Assembly (NCBI GenBank): GCA_033816765.1
Contig: CM066292.1
Coordinates: forward strand, 868,001 to 932,000
Length of the DNA: 64,000 nucleotides
Direction of reading: 5' to 3'
Origin: Nothopassalora personata
Lineage: Eukaryota > Ascomycota > Dothideomycetes > Mycosphaerellales > Mycosphaerellaceae
Below, in pieces: positions 34,060 to 46,166 of this stretch. The number at the start of each line of letters is the position of its first letter. Positions within the stretch are counted from its first letter, which is position 1. Below the pieces are notes generated by a model. It was not told the DNA's origin. It searched no databases and worked only from the letters and a program-made list of their open reading frames with translations. Made by a program: the position numbers and the translations under genes.

Positions 34060-37000
34060 TCTTTATAATTGATGACCTGTTAGAAGTGTTATTTAACAAC
34101 ATTAAGGGCAAGAACCTAAAACTCTAGGAAGAGACTAAGATTAAAGAGATTCTTAATACACTAATATAGACAAAACAAAATGTAGCTTGCTGCTTTAGTA
34201 TCCTAAGTAGGATTATAGAAGAAGATAAATTTGAGCTTAAGGGCTCTTGCGAATCTAGAAAAGCTGCTAAGATATAGGTGCATCTCTAGAACAAGTATAG
34301 CTAGGTGTTACTAACCTATATATATAAGCTTACAAAACAGTTTATAAACTTTAAGATAAGTGAAGAATTCACTATTAGATCTGCATAGGCACACCTAGTG
34401 TCTCTTAGAAGGAGGATTGCTAATGTTAACCTAGAGGGCTAGTACTATAGGAAAGCTAATGTAAGAATAACCTAGCTTTTAAGCTTACTGCTACCTAACT
34501 ACTATGTAGCTAGGGATACTATTATAGCTTAGTTAAAGATGGATTATAAAAGGACCTTAAAGATCCTTAAGGCTTAAGAGGCTATATTAAATCCCTCTAA
34601 GGCTAAGTATAGTATAGTAGCTACCTAGGTTAGGCCCTTAGGTTAGGCAAGATCACTTTCCTGCCTTCTCTATAAGAAGGACTATCTTATTAAGGACTGC
34701 CCTAGTCTCTCTAAGGCAAAGAAGGTCCTTAGATCTCATTCCTAAGTACTATCCTCCTAGAATGTAACATATATTAAGAAGAGAAGATCTCTACTACCAT
34801 CTTTAAGAAGAACACTAAGAGAGAAGTCCTCTATAGAGGAACTTAAGAAAATGGTAAAGAAACTCAGCTCTAACATACTGTTACTCTAGAAGAACTAGGC
34901 CTAGTCTCCTTCCTTTAAAACAAGGAAGACTAGGAAAGGTTTCTCTACCTAAGAGCTACCTAACTTATACAACTCATCCTAGAAGACAATGTCTAATAAT
35001 AATAAGTATAATAAAGTGGCTTACTTAACTGCAGAAATCTAAGGCAAGTTCCCCTTATTAGAGTAGTTACTTGATTCTTGTGCTTTATCCTATATAACTA
35101 ACTAGAACTGCCTCTTTAGATCTATAACTCCCTTAACAAAGAAGAAATAGATCAAAGTAGGAGGTAGGCATTTATTAGCTACTTATATTAGGACTATAGA
35201 GATAAGTAGGAGATCTAGCAGGAAAGTTGTTTTAGAAGATGTTCTACTTATACCTAAGCTAGGGGTAAACCTAGTTTCTTAGAACTAGTTCAGCAAGCAG
35301 TTTAGTGTCTAACCTCCTTTATTTTCTCTTGTATCCCCCTCTAGCTAAACTGTTGTCTAGACAAGGCTTCTTAGGGGGGTTCTATTTATTAATAAGATTT
35401 CTCCTCTACTACAAGAAAGGGCATATCACTTATTATATGCACCACTAATAGAGAATGCCTTTGTAACTGCTAAATCAGAGACTAACCTAAAACAGTAGGA
35501 GCTTTAGTATAGAAGATTTGCACACTTTAGGAAGAACTTGCTCTAGAATCTTTATAAGGTAACAGACTTAAAAGAACCTATTCCTATTCCTAGGGATAGC
35601 TTCCACTAGTATAGAGTGTGTTAAATAGTAAAGATAAAGAAGTACAAAGGCAAAGTTACTAAGAGAAGACCTAAAAGACTTGCCCTTATATCTATTAACA
35701 TATGTAGTCTACTGCTAATATTAAGGCTAGGGTTCAAATACTAGCTTAAGATTGTTAACAACTTCTCTAGAAAAAAGTAGACCTGTCCTCTTAAGAAAAG
35801 AGAAGATGCTCTAGTTGCTCTCTAGAACTAGAAGATTAAGGCAGAGAGGAAATCATTAGCATAGTTAAAAGCAGTTAGGCTTAATAATACAAGGGAACTT
35901 ATTGCATTAGTTAAGCAGTAGGAGAAGGATTTGGGAATTAGGCTAGAGCATACTAAGGCATACAACTCGCTCTAAAATAGACTAGTTAAAAGGTCAATAC
36001 AAACCTTAGAAGACTCTATAAGGGCAATGCTTAAAGAGGCTAAGATGCTAATTGAATTCTAGCCTAAAGCACTAGAAGCCTAAACCTATATAAGGAACAA
36101 ACTACTAAATGGTCTAGACTATAATAGGTTTAAGGTTTCACTAGATGAAGCCTTTAATAGTATTAAGCCAACTATTAACCATTTAAAGGTTTAGGGATGC
36201 AAAGCTATTGTCTACATAGACACAAGATCCTAGCCTTAATAGGTAAGAAGTAATAAACTAATAAACAGAGGCAAAGAAGCAGTGTTTGTTAGATACGTTA
36301 AAAACACAGCTAAGGCCTAGCTCTTTTAGGAACTAGACATAAAAGCTATAAAACAACACATATATGCAGACTTCTTTAAGGACTAACCTAGAGGTAATAT
36401 AGATCTTAATGTTACAAAATTGAATCTATTAAGCAATGCACTAGCTAGGAGACCCTTAGGGAGGCTAAGGAAGGACATATCCTTAGAGCAACCTGTTTAC
36501 TATTCAATCATTTAGCAGAGCAGCCTAGTAACAGCCTAGCTAAGAAAGCTGTTTATGCAACTTCCCTAGCCTCTAAAGAATATAGGGGAATTTTAGAAAA
36601 TCGATAAGCCAATTAAGATAAGCTTACTAGATCTCTAGGAAAAGAATGTTACTAGGACATAAGTGACTACTCTTAGATCATCCCTTAGTAAGAGGAGGGC
36701 TAACTATAATGTTAAGGGCTATAAATAGAAACAGAAAGCCCTAAGATCTATAGTCCCTATACCTAAACTAGCTACTAAAGTAGGAGAAGCAATAGACCTC
36801 TTAGAGAACCTTGCTGCTTACTACTAAGCTTTCTTTATAGCTATGTAATTAGTAGATAATTCAGTACTATAGGATAGTGAATTCCTAGAAGAAGTTAAGG
36901 AGATAGCCTTTATAGCAACTATAGAAGTTATTACATATAAGCAAGAGATCCTAATTCCAAAGTCCTATAAGGATGCTATAAATAACAAGAAATAGGGACA

Positions 37001-38580
37001 CCTTTAGAAGGAAGCAATCTAGAAGGAGCTAGATGCTCTATAGAGCAACAACACCTAGGAGAATGCTGTTCTACTAAAAGGAGCAAACTTAGTTACGTTA
37101 AGATAGGTCTTTAATATTAAAAGAAGTATTAGTAGAGCCATTAAAAAGTTTAAGGCTAGGCTAGTTATAAGGGGCTTTTTACAGAAGTTTAGTATTAACT
37201 TTATAGAGACATTTGCGCCTACAGTTATATAGGACACCCTTAGGGTATTTATAGCTATTGTGTGCAAGAAGGATCTCCATCTTCACTAAGTAGATGTAAA
37301 CAATGCGTTTATAGAAAGCACCCTCTATAAAGACATCTTTATGTTACTACTACTAGGAGTTAAGCTTCTACTAAACATAGTGTTTAAGATCCTTAAAAGC
37401 TTGTATAGACTTAAGTAAGCAGCTAGAGATTAGAATTAACTCTATATGTCAAAGCTTAGAGAGATTAGATTTATACAGTTAGAGGTAGATCCATGCCTAC
37501 TCATTTATAAGGAAAAAGAGATTATAATTCTTACACATGTAGATAACATTCCAATTGCTACACTAAAGTTAACAGATGTTCTCTAGTTCAAAAGAGAACT
37601 TAGCAAAGTCTTCAAGATCAAAGATCTTAGTAAACCTAAAAAGATCCTTAGTATAAGAGTTATAAGGGACAGGAGGAGAGGAATCCTAAAACTTAACTAG
37701 GGACACTTTATTAGGGACAACCTTGCTAAGATAGGGATAAACTATAAGAAGGTAGCACCTATATACTTACCTATAGACAGCTATAAGGCTCTTAAACCTT
37801 CAAGCTATATAGATAAGAGGTGTAACAAGGTAGAGTACTAGAGTATTAATAGTACATGGATATAGCTAGCAATAATTACAAGGCTAGACATTGCTTTTGC
37901 CCTAGGAAGGATAAGCTCATTTATAAGTAACCTATCCACCTACTACATAAAGGCTTTAAAGAAGATTATAAGATATCTAAGGTTATATCCTAATCTTAGC
38001 CTTGTCTTCTCTAGGCATGGAGAAGGATGCCTAGTTGGATACTATAACTCTGATTATACAATAGACAAAACAGACAGAGTCTCTATCCTTAGGTATGTCT
38101 TCTTCCTCTATAGGGCACTAGTCTCCTAGATAAGTAAGAAGCAAAAGTCTATAGCAACATCCATAATAGAAGCTGAATACATAGCTATAAATGCATATGT
38201 AAAGCAATCCCAATTCCTAGCTTTACTGCTAAGGGAGATAGACTGTCTAGAGTTAGTGGGAGACTATTCCTATTAACTAAGGATCACTAGAAACTAGGAG
38301 ACTATATTAAGCTTAAAACTAGTCTAATCAAGAGGTAACAACTAAGCTGCCCTTACCCTAGTGAGGGATGCACATGTTTATAACAAGTCAAAGCACATTG
38401 ACATTGCCTACAATGCTATTAGGAAACTTTGGTAGAGAAGGCTTATTGCTGTTAAGTACACCCCAACATCTAAGATGGTTGTAGATAGGTTTATAAAGCT
38501 AAAGACTAGTCTACACTTCTAGAGGTTTGTAAGCTAGCTTAACCTATTATAGAGGTCTAAATACTACTGACAGGAGAAGA
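34060..38580 (+). pseudogene. Copia gag-pol polyprotein of element 3, RIP-inactivated
   Basis: Gag starts near 34060. A protease-like LLDSCALSYI lies near 35070, then a pre-integrase block (RRFAHFRKNLL, near 35510). Decayed integrase shows LVKRSIQTLEDSIRAML near 36000. RT runs from about 37100 (ARLVIRGFLQKF, then ETFAPTV) and includes HVDN at 37536-37547. RNase H shows IIEAEYIAINAY near 38170 and KSKHIDIAYNAIR near 38390. The second catalytic RT Asp has become Asn. Many stops are at Trp/Gln sites. Confidence 0.9.
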
Positions 38581-38615
38581 GCAGACTATAACCTCCCATA
38601 TAAGATAAGTAGGAG

Positions 38616-38862
38616 TGTTAAGATATAGCATCTTAAGGGGAGCTAACAGTTAGGTTGTGATCTAATAGCCTAAGGCATCTACGATAACTTAGCTTGTCGG
38701 AAGACACCTTCTCTCCCCTTTAGCTTAGATAGACATCTAACACAATTAACGCATTGGTTCCTAATATATTGCTACATGCCCTATGGCTATTAGCCAGTTG
38801 AAGATTGATCTCTTACTTCACTCCGCTGCCAACTACGTATCCTATTAGGTCTTAACTTAACA
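38616..38862 (+). repeat. 3' LTR of Copia element 3
   Basis: TGTTAAGATATAGC to CTTAACTTAACA, followed by the GTTTA duplication. Confidence 0.93.
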
Positions 38863-38867
38863 GTTTA

Positions 38868-40663
38868 TATTATTAAAACTAGAGAGATATACCCTTATCT
38901 CTATTAAATAACTATTATATAAGAGTGTAATATTCCTAGTAGACCTAAAGATGACTTCTTCTAGGTCTATTGAAGATATATTAGCTAATACTAAGATGTC
39001 TAGTATATCTAGTAGCTTACTAGTACTACTAGTAGGTATTATCTTATAATAAGCTAATTACACTATTTACTTAGTTAGGCTTATCGATTAGGTATTTCAA
39101 AAGCTAGCAGTATCTTATATATTTAATCTAAGACTTAGTATTACTATAAATGAAATAGCTATAGATACCTTAATTAAAGCTATTTATCTTTTAGTATTAA
39201 ATACCTAAGATTTAATAGACTTAGATCTAATTGCACTTAGATCATAATAGTAGATACTATTATTATTAAAACTTATTACTAATAGTCTCAGTTTAACTAC
39301 TACTTAGAGCTTTACGCTAAATCTCTAAGTATCTATAAGTATATAGATCCTAGCTAATTAGTAAGTGAACTAGGAGAACTGCTTAACTTATTCTTTAGGC
39401 AAATCTAATTAGTATATACTATACTATACGCTATAGCTATTAATAGAAAGCTTATTAAGCTATATAAGTTAGATATAGATTATAGATTATAAATATATAG
39501 AATTTTTACTACTATAAGGTCTAAGGTACCTACCTAATTAGAACTATATCTTAGTTAGGTTAAGAATTTATCTGTACGTAACCTATTCTTAGAGCTAAGT
39601 ATAAGGTACTAAAGGAAGAGTATAGCCTAGGTAATATACTATGAAAGCGATAGCCTACCCTTAAGTAATCTAGGCTATAAAAGAGTTAAACTAGAAGAAA
39701 TAATAACTAGTACAAAAACTAGCTAGTTTTATAGGGTACAATAATTAAATGTAACTATACTAAGTATAGTAAACTTAGTAGGTAGTTCCTCCTTACTATA
39801 TAGAAGGAGGTACTAAGCTATAGAGCTTCTCTATTAATAAGTAGAAGCGTAATTACATGCTACTTACTAAGCTTACTAAGTAACATCTTAAGTAGATACG
39901 TACTATAGCCCTAGTATACTAAAGTTAATAAGTCTTTATAACCTCTACTAACGAGTCTTCTACTAAGATTAGTAGATTAGTTATATTAATAGCTACTATA
40001 TAATAAGAGAATAGATAAATAAATACTGCCTACGTATATAGTAGAGATAAGTATAGTAATAGTAATAGACGAAAGAGTAACATACCTAATAATAATATAA
40101 AAAGTAAGAGTAAGAATAGACTAAAGGACTACTAGAACATTACTAGCGAGTATAAGAATAAGTACTATAGTAGCCTTCTTTTATATAGTATAACTAACCT
40201 AAGTAAACGTCTTATACATCCTTCTTATTATAACGTAGTATACTAAGGTTACCTATTAGTTATATCTAGTTTTATACTATAGGGACCTCTTTATTAACTA
40301 ATGTAGTTATAAAGATAAAGTTGTAAATGTAGTGGTTAATCTCTAGTATATTTCTAAACACTCGCTCGAGTTTCTAATAGAGTACTTCTATAAGTAGATA
40401 AAAGAACATTAGTATAGTATATAGACTAAAGGGAAGACAGTTCTCTACGTAGTACTTACCTACCTATGTAAAGTATAGTAAATAGTAGTAAAAGATTACT
40501 ACTAGTATAATATAGACGAGGTACTTAATATCCCTGTTAATTATACTATAACCGCGCCTATATCGTACGATACGCTATATAATCTCATTAAACGACTCGT
40601 ACGTAATACTACTATAGTCCGTAGAATTAGTAGTTTACTTCTCTATTAAACATTTATCTAATT
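38868..40663. other. RIP-damaged DNA, no gene recognised
   Basis: TpA-rich DNA continuing the locus at 33243. A fairly coherent hydrophobic minus-strand reading exists at about 40250-40660, with RIP-type stops. It could be a decayed transposon gene, but no family is assignable. Confidence 0.45.
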
Positions 40664-41395
40664 CTATAGCGCCTTTACGTAGGAGATAATATAAGTATCT
40701 TTATTCTATAAAGAAAAAGTAAGTTTCTTAATATACTAAGCTAGTGGAAGAAGAGGGTTCTTCTCTTATAACCTACGCTATATATTTTGTAATACTTAGA
40801 AAGTACGTCTAATTTAAAACCTACAGCGTAATTCTAATTCCTAAGAATAATACCTCGAAATGAGAAATAAGATATAAGAGGAGACTTACTTAATCTTTAT
40901 TAAAGACTCCGAAAGTACTAGAAAGAAGAAAGAACGTAATAGACTCTCTCTTTAGATAATCACTGCTATTTAGAGTAAGCGTATCTTACTACGGACCTAC
41001 GAATGAACTAAAACCTTAAGCTTCCATATAGAGAAGATAGCCTAAGACTCTATAGAAGAGAAGAGCTATTTTAGAGACTACTTTATCTTTATTTTAAATT
41101 TTGAATTTTAGCGTTTATACGATAGAACCGCCTAGCGTAGTAAAGGTAGAGAAATCTAAGCGTAATTGATCGTTTATTATCCTAAGTGATAAGATAAGAG
41201 TACTAGAACCCGGCGTACTACTACTATAATATGTTTAATCTTAAGATTATGAAGACTTCTACTTAAAAGTTCTTACATCTAAAGAGGCGGGAATTTTCTC
41301 CTTGAATTTTAAACTTAGTCGTTAGTAACAAAGTATATTATATAGTCTAGGAGTTATATAGTACATTAATACAATAATAAATTAGTCAATTCATG
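40664..41395 (+). repeat. RIP-damaged LTR, family D (probable 5' LTR of gypsy element 4)
   Basis: It begins TATAGCGCCTTTACG, then TAAGTATCTTTATTC, aligning with the start of 48384-49152. Near its end, TTATATAGTCTAGGAGTTATATAGTACATTAA aligns (in parts) with the end of that LTR. Ends are approximate and no target duplication was found. It lies upstream of the chromovirus gag-pol. Confidence 0.6.
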
Positions 41396-43150
41396 AATTC
41401 TCTATTATATATAAGGTTATAGATTTAACTATGGCCTCTGTTATACTTAGAAATATTCTCTAATACCACGGCTATAATAATACTATAGTTAGTAACTAAG
41501 ATTATCTATCTACGTACTAAGTCTACTTATACCTTCTAAGAAATGTCACTAGGGTTAGCTTCTACTAGACTATAGTTCCCCTCTATAGGTAGAAGTCTCT
41601 CTCCTTTAAATCCTATTAATAGTTAGTCTATATTTAAGAACATATCTAATATACTTTAGAAGTTTATAATAAGCATAGTTACATAATAGTAATAGTATTT
41701 TACTACGTAAAGGCGTCTTATAACCAGATCTATTAGTGTAAATTTTACGTAAATATTTAATAGTAAGATTATATTACCCCGCATTATGTAAAGGGTTAGT
41801 AAATAACTTCATTACTTATTAATTGTTATTACTATCTATAAATAGATTTATATACCCTTCTACGCTAAGATGTACGCGCAAGTATCGAATTATATAGAGC
41901 GTAAGTAAATGCTATAGAATGCTCTAGTAAACCTTATTACGTAGAGAAATCCTATAGATTACGCTACTACCTTTAGGTAGTAACGGCTAAATTCAATTCG
42001 CTAACGCCGTTACTACGTACTACTACGTTATTTTCTATCTCTATAGTTAGAATAGGCGCCGCCGTAATTAGTTTAGCTATCCTAATATATATACTACTTA
42101 TTAAAAGTACACTTTCCTTTATAAGAGTTTAAGTAGAGTCTTGTTAACAACTACCGTTCTATATTATTAGGGGCCGTAAGTAGTCCTAAGCTACGTTACT
42201 AACTTAATAGATATAGGTTCTACCTCGATATATCTACCTCTACCTACTACTTATTATTAATATAATCGACCGACGAATTAGTATATTCTAGGGCTATAGG
42301 ATGGATAATATATCTATAGTACTAGTTAGTACTCTATAAATAAATCTAAGACATTACTTTACCCGCTCTAAGATTATTAACCGCGTCTATTACGTACCTA
42401 TTATAGTTCCTTAGTATACCCTAGTAAAAGTTCCTTTTTAAGTATTTAGAAACAGTAATATTAAATCCTACGTCAACTCGGAGTCTATATTTTTAGAGGA
42501 GGGCGCTATTACGCGGTAAATAATAGATATCTTTCCTATAATACAGATAATTTAGATCTTTCCCTATTAAATCTCTTAAAACGTAACTCTATTATAGAAT
42601 AAATAAATCTTACAAATAACACCTATTTTACTATCGACATTATAATAGTAACTAGGAGTATTCCCTATAGAACGAGAAATAAGATAGAAGAGAAGAAAAG
42701 CCCTATATCTATTTACGGAAATATTAAAAGAATAAGAAGAAGGGTAGAATATAGGAGAGTCTTACTCTAGATAACTACGACCGTTTAAGGTAAATAGTCT
42801 TATAATTGACGTATAAGACATAAAACTATAAGCTACTATATAAAAAAGGCGCTTCAAGACTCTATAGAGAGGATATACTATTAAAGGTACTACTTCTTTC
42901 TTAAAAATTGTAAGAGTAGCCTATAGCTAACCCTTACATGTAATATATAGTTAGGCCCGGCCTAGTAAGCCGTACGTAACGCGTATACGTATACTAATCG
43001 GTATATATAGCGTCTCTAGAAGAAGGTAAGTTTTAGTTTATCTATAATTAGAAGATCTTAGGTGTACTATATATTACGACATCCCCTAATAGTCCTTATA
43101 GTTCTAAAACTTCCCCTCGTTATAATCTATATATACTATAGAGCCCGATC
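41396..43150. other. RIP-damaged leader region of gypsy element 4 with insertion
   Basis: No coherent gene. It contains a decayed inverted family A LTR. The distance from LTR to gag is unusually long, about 1.8 kb, which suggests other unrecognised insertions. Confidence 0.4.
41790..41996 (-). repeat. Decayed family A LTR, inverted
   Basis: It matches the reverse of the element 1 LTR with many transitions: ATTGTTATTACTATCTATA, GCGTAAGTAAATGCTATAGA, AAACCTTATTACGTAGAG and AACGGCTAAATT occur in the same order. Ends are uncertain. Confidence 0.75.
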
Positions 43151-44394
43151 GTAACGCGCGTAATAGCGAGTCGCCTACGCTTCCTTAAGCCTTAGAGTAT
43201 AGTAGTAGGCGCGTTACGTAGCCTTAGTTACGAGAAGAGAGGCCTTAAGTGCTAAGATTAAAGAGTAAGAGATATAGCGGGAGATTAAGTAGCTAGAGAT
43301 CTTACGCGCTATAAGCATACTACCTACGGAGCCTAAAGAAGGACTAGCTAAAGAAGATTACTTCCCTATTATAACCCTTACCTCGACATCTATAGCTACT
43401 AACGATAATATTATAGTACAAGGCGTAGCCGTAGCGTATATAACTTAATTACGCCTAAAAGAGCTAACGCCTTTTAGAGGGGACTTAATAAGGAAGGTAA
43501 GGATATTCCTTAGGGAGCTCTTACTTATCTTTATCCTCTTAGGTACTATATATACAACGAACGAGTTAAAGGTCCTATACGGGGTTATAAACCTTAGCGG
43601 AGAGGTAAGTAAGCGATAGTACGCTAATAATAGCATCTTTAACCTTATAGGGTATATATACTAGGACTTTAAGAAGTTCTATTAAAACGTATAAGGTAAT
43701 TATATAAATTGCGTACATAACGTTCTATTAGATTACGAGGTTATAAAATAGGAGGTTAACTAGATAATATATAATTTACGACTAGGCTAGATAGTATAGA
43801 GGACTAATTAGGTAATTACTCGAAAGCGTAGTATATACGGTACCTATTAGTAAAGCTTACGCCTCGCTTACGGTCCGCTATCGTTAGCTTCTATAATATC
43901 CTTACTACTAGAGAAAAGCTAGTAGTCCTAGCCTTACGTATCGAAAGTACCGAGCGCTAACGTAGTAGTAGAGGAGAGGGTACGACCGCGGGTAGTATAG
44001 ACGTCGTAAGCGTAAAGCTAAAGGCGTATATAAGCGGATCGATTACTTAACGTAATAGAAGTTAAGTTAAGTACCGGGCGCCTTAGGTATTAGTTAGTAG
44101 TAAGACGCCGGTAGCTCGTCTATAACTAGCTAGAAGTTAAAGGTAGAGTACTACGGCTATAGTAAAAAGGGTTATATTAGGACGGAGTACTAAAGTAAAT
44201 ACCTATAGAAAGACGGTAATACGTAAGCGGTTTATAGGCTAGAGACTATAGAGGCTTTAGCTAAGAAGGGTTAATAGGAAAAAGGTAGAGGACTAGGTAA
44301 GAGTTACTCCTAAGTCCGGGTTCCTATATAGATCCATTAAGGTAAGTTAATATGAGTCTAGTATATTACTTATAAGGCGTAGTTAAGACGTATA

Positions 44395-44745
44395 TGTTAT
44401 GTCTCGTTCTAGGGCTAGTCTTAAAAGAGAGATAAGTTAAGTTACGTAGCGGTATTCTTTAGAGAGGCTAAAGCAAGCTAAGCGAAGATAAATGATTAGG
44501 ATAAGAGTATATTCCAATTAGTAAGACAGTAACATAAGTTGAACGTATCGGAACTATAAGGGATTCGTAGCGTTCCTAAATATAAAGGAGATTCGTAGAT
44601 CTCGGTCATTAGTCTAATTATTCTAAGCATAAGTAGTCTAATTAGTCTAAGCATAAGCAGTCTAATTGCCCTAAGTCTAAGCGCTTAGGTAGGATAAGTT
44701 ACGTACTTGTCTCGTTGTTATAATTCTAGGGTCTATAGAAATCAT
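44395..44745 (+). repeat. LTR-like insertion in chromovirus gag, family E
   Basis: It begins TGTTATGTCTCGTTCTAGGG and matches 53948-54150 over roughly 200 bp, including AGAGAGATAAGTTAAGT and GCGTTCCTAAATA. The flanks of the two copies differ, so TGTTAT is a real terminus. The 3' parts diverge into different short repeats (here a 19-bp AGTCTAATTRKTCTAAGCATA series). The right end and any target duplication are unclear. Confidence 0.55.
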
Positions 44746-45855
44746 TCCGTAATAGTATAATAGTTTTTACGAGGCTACGTTTCTTCTAGATAACGGCGTA
44801 GATCTAAGCTTAGTATCGTATAAGTATATATTCTATTACTAGATATAGCCTATTAGTAGTATAAAGCTCCCGAATTTAGAGTTATACGCGTAGGATTAAG
44901 GGTATTACTACGGCGTATATACGGTTCGTGTACGACTTACGTATAATATAGGAGTAGAGCGCGTAAGTAACGCTATCTACTATATAGCGTCTATAAGTAG
45001 GCCGTTAGTAATTTTAAATAGGCCCTAGTAATATTATAATTAGATTATAACGGCCGATAAGGATAACTAGTAGTTCTACGGTACTAAGACGCCTACGATT
45101 TAGTAGCGTAATGTACGCGAGTTCCTTGAAGATTTTAAGAGCTTAAAGTAGGTATATATAATAAGTGTTTAGTTTTTTACTATAGTAGTAATAGAAGTAG
45201 AGTGCCTATTATACCCTAAATAGTTTATAGACTTCCGGGAGATATACGTACGTAATAAGTAGGTAAAGCGTATAATACCTAAAGGGATTAAGTATATAAT
45301 TAATCTCGTAGAAGGAAAGAAGCCCCCCTTTAAGCCGCTATACTACTAGTCCTTAGCTAAGCTAGAGGCCTTAAAGAAATACCTTACGTAAGTAATAGAG
45401 AGGGAGTAGATTAGGTAATCCGTAAGCGAGGCAGGTATACTAATCTTATTTGTACTAAAGAATAATAGTACTCTTAGGCTCTATATAGATTATAGAGGCC
45501 TAAATAAGATTACGGTAAAGAACTAATACCTCTACCCCTAATTAGCGAGATATTAGATAGGCTATAGGGTACGAGGCTCTTTACTATAATTAACCTAAAG
45601 GATACCTACTATCGTATTCTTATTAAGCGAGAAGAGTAGAAGACTACGTTTCGTACGCGATACGGTTACTACGAGTACTTAGTTATGCCTTTTAGGTTAA
45701 CTAACGTACTAGCTACCTTTTAGGGGTACATTAATAAGGCCCTTACTAGGTTAGTAGATAATATCTACGTAGTCTACCTAGATAACATCCTTATCTATAG
45801 CGTAATACGTAAGGAGTACGTACGAGCCGTACGCGCGGTACTAGAGAGGCTACGG

Positions 45856-46166
45856 TATTACGGTCCGTTACGGGTAACGTAGAAGGACCTAGCTAGACGA
45901 GTAGTCGAGACGAGTAGTCGAGCGGTTGGCTAGCTAGGTCGTGCTCGAATAACTAGCTAACTAACTAGGCCGTGCTCGACTAGCTAGTCGCGCTAAGATA
46001 TAGTATTATATAGACGACGCTCTTTTATAAGTAGATAGGAGCCTCGTACTTAACTTATTTTAAGTATACACTATATACTATTTAGGACCACTACCTTCTT
46101 AACGAGTTAGAGACATTACTATAAAGAACTAAGCCCGGTTAGGATAATATATAGCGGTTCCTAACA
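45856..46166 (-). mobile_element. RIP-damaged solo LTR in chromovirus RT, family C
   Basis: It starts TATTACGGTCCG, ends CGGTTCCTAACA, and is flanked by the perfect duplication TACGG (45851-45855 and 46167-46171). Removing it rejoins the gypsy reading AVLERL / RKLALFTNLKKYSFL. Its ends match, in reverse, the undamaged copy at 52242-52589 (TGTTAGGAACCGC ... CCGTAACA). It was inserted before or during RIP activity. Confidence 0.85.

Larger units (their letters stand above)
33249..38862 (+). mobile_element. Copia element 3, full-length, RIP-inactivated
   Basis: 5.6-kb Ty1/copia element with 247-bp LTRs (33249-33495 and 38616-38862) and duplication GTTTA (33244-33248 and 38863-38867). The primer-binding site GGTTATAAGCCCGGG follows the 5' LTR directly. 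Gag-pol is present in the standard order but full of RIP-type stops. It uses the same primer as element 2 but has a different LTR. Confidence 0.93.
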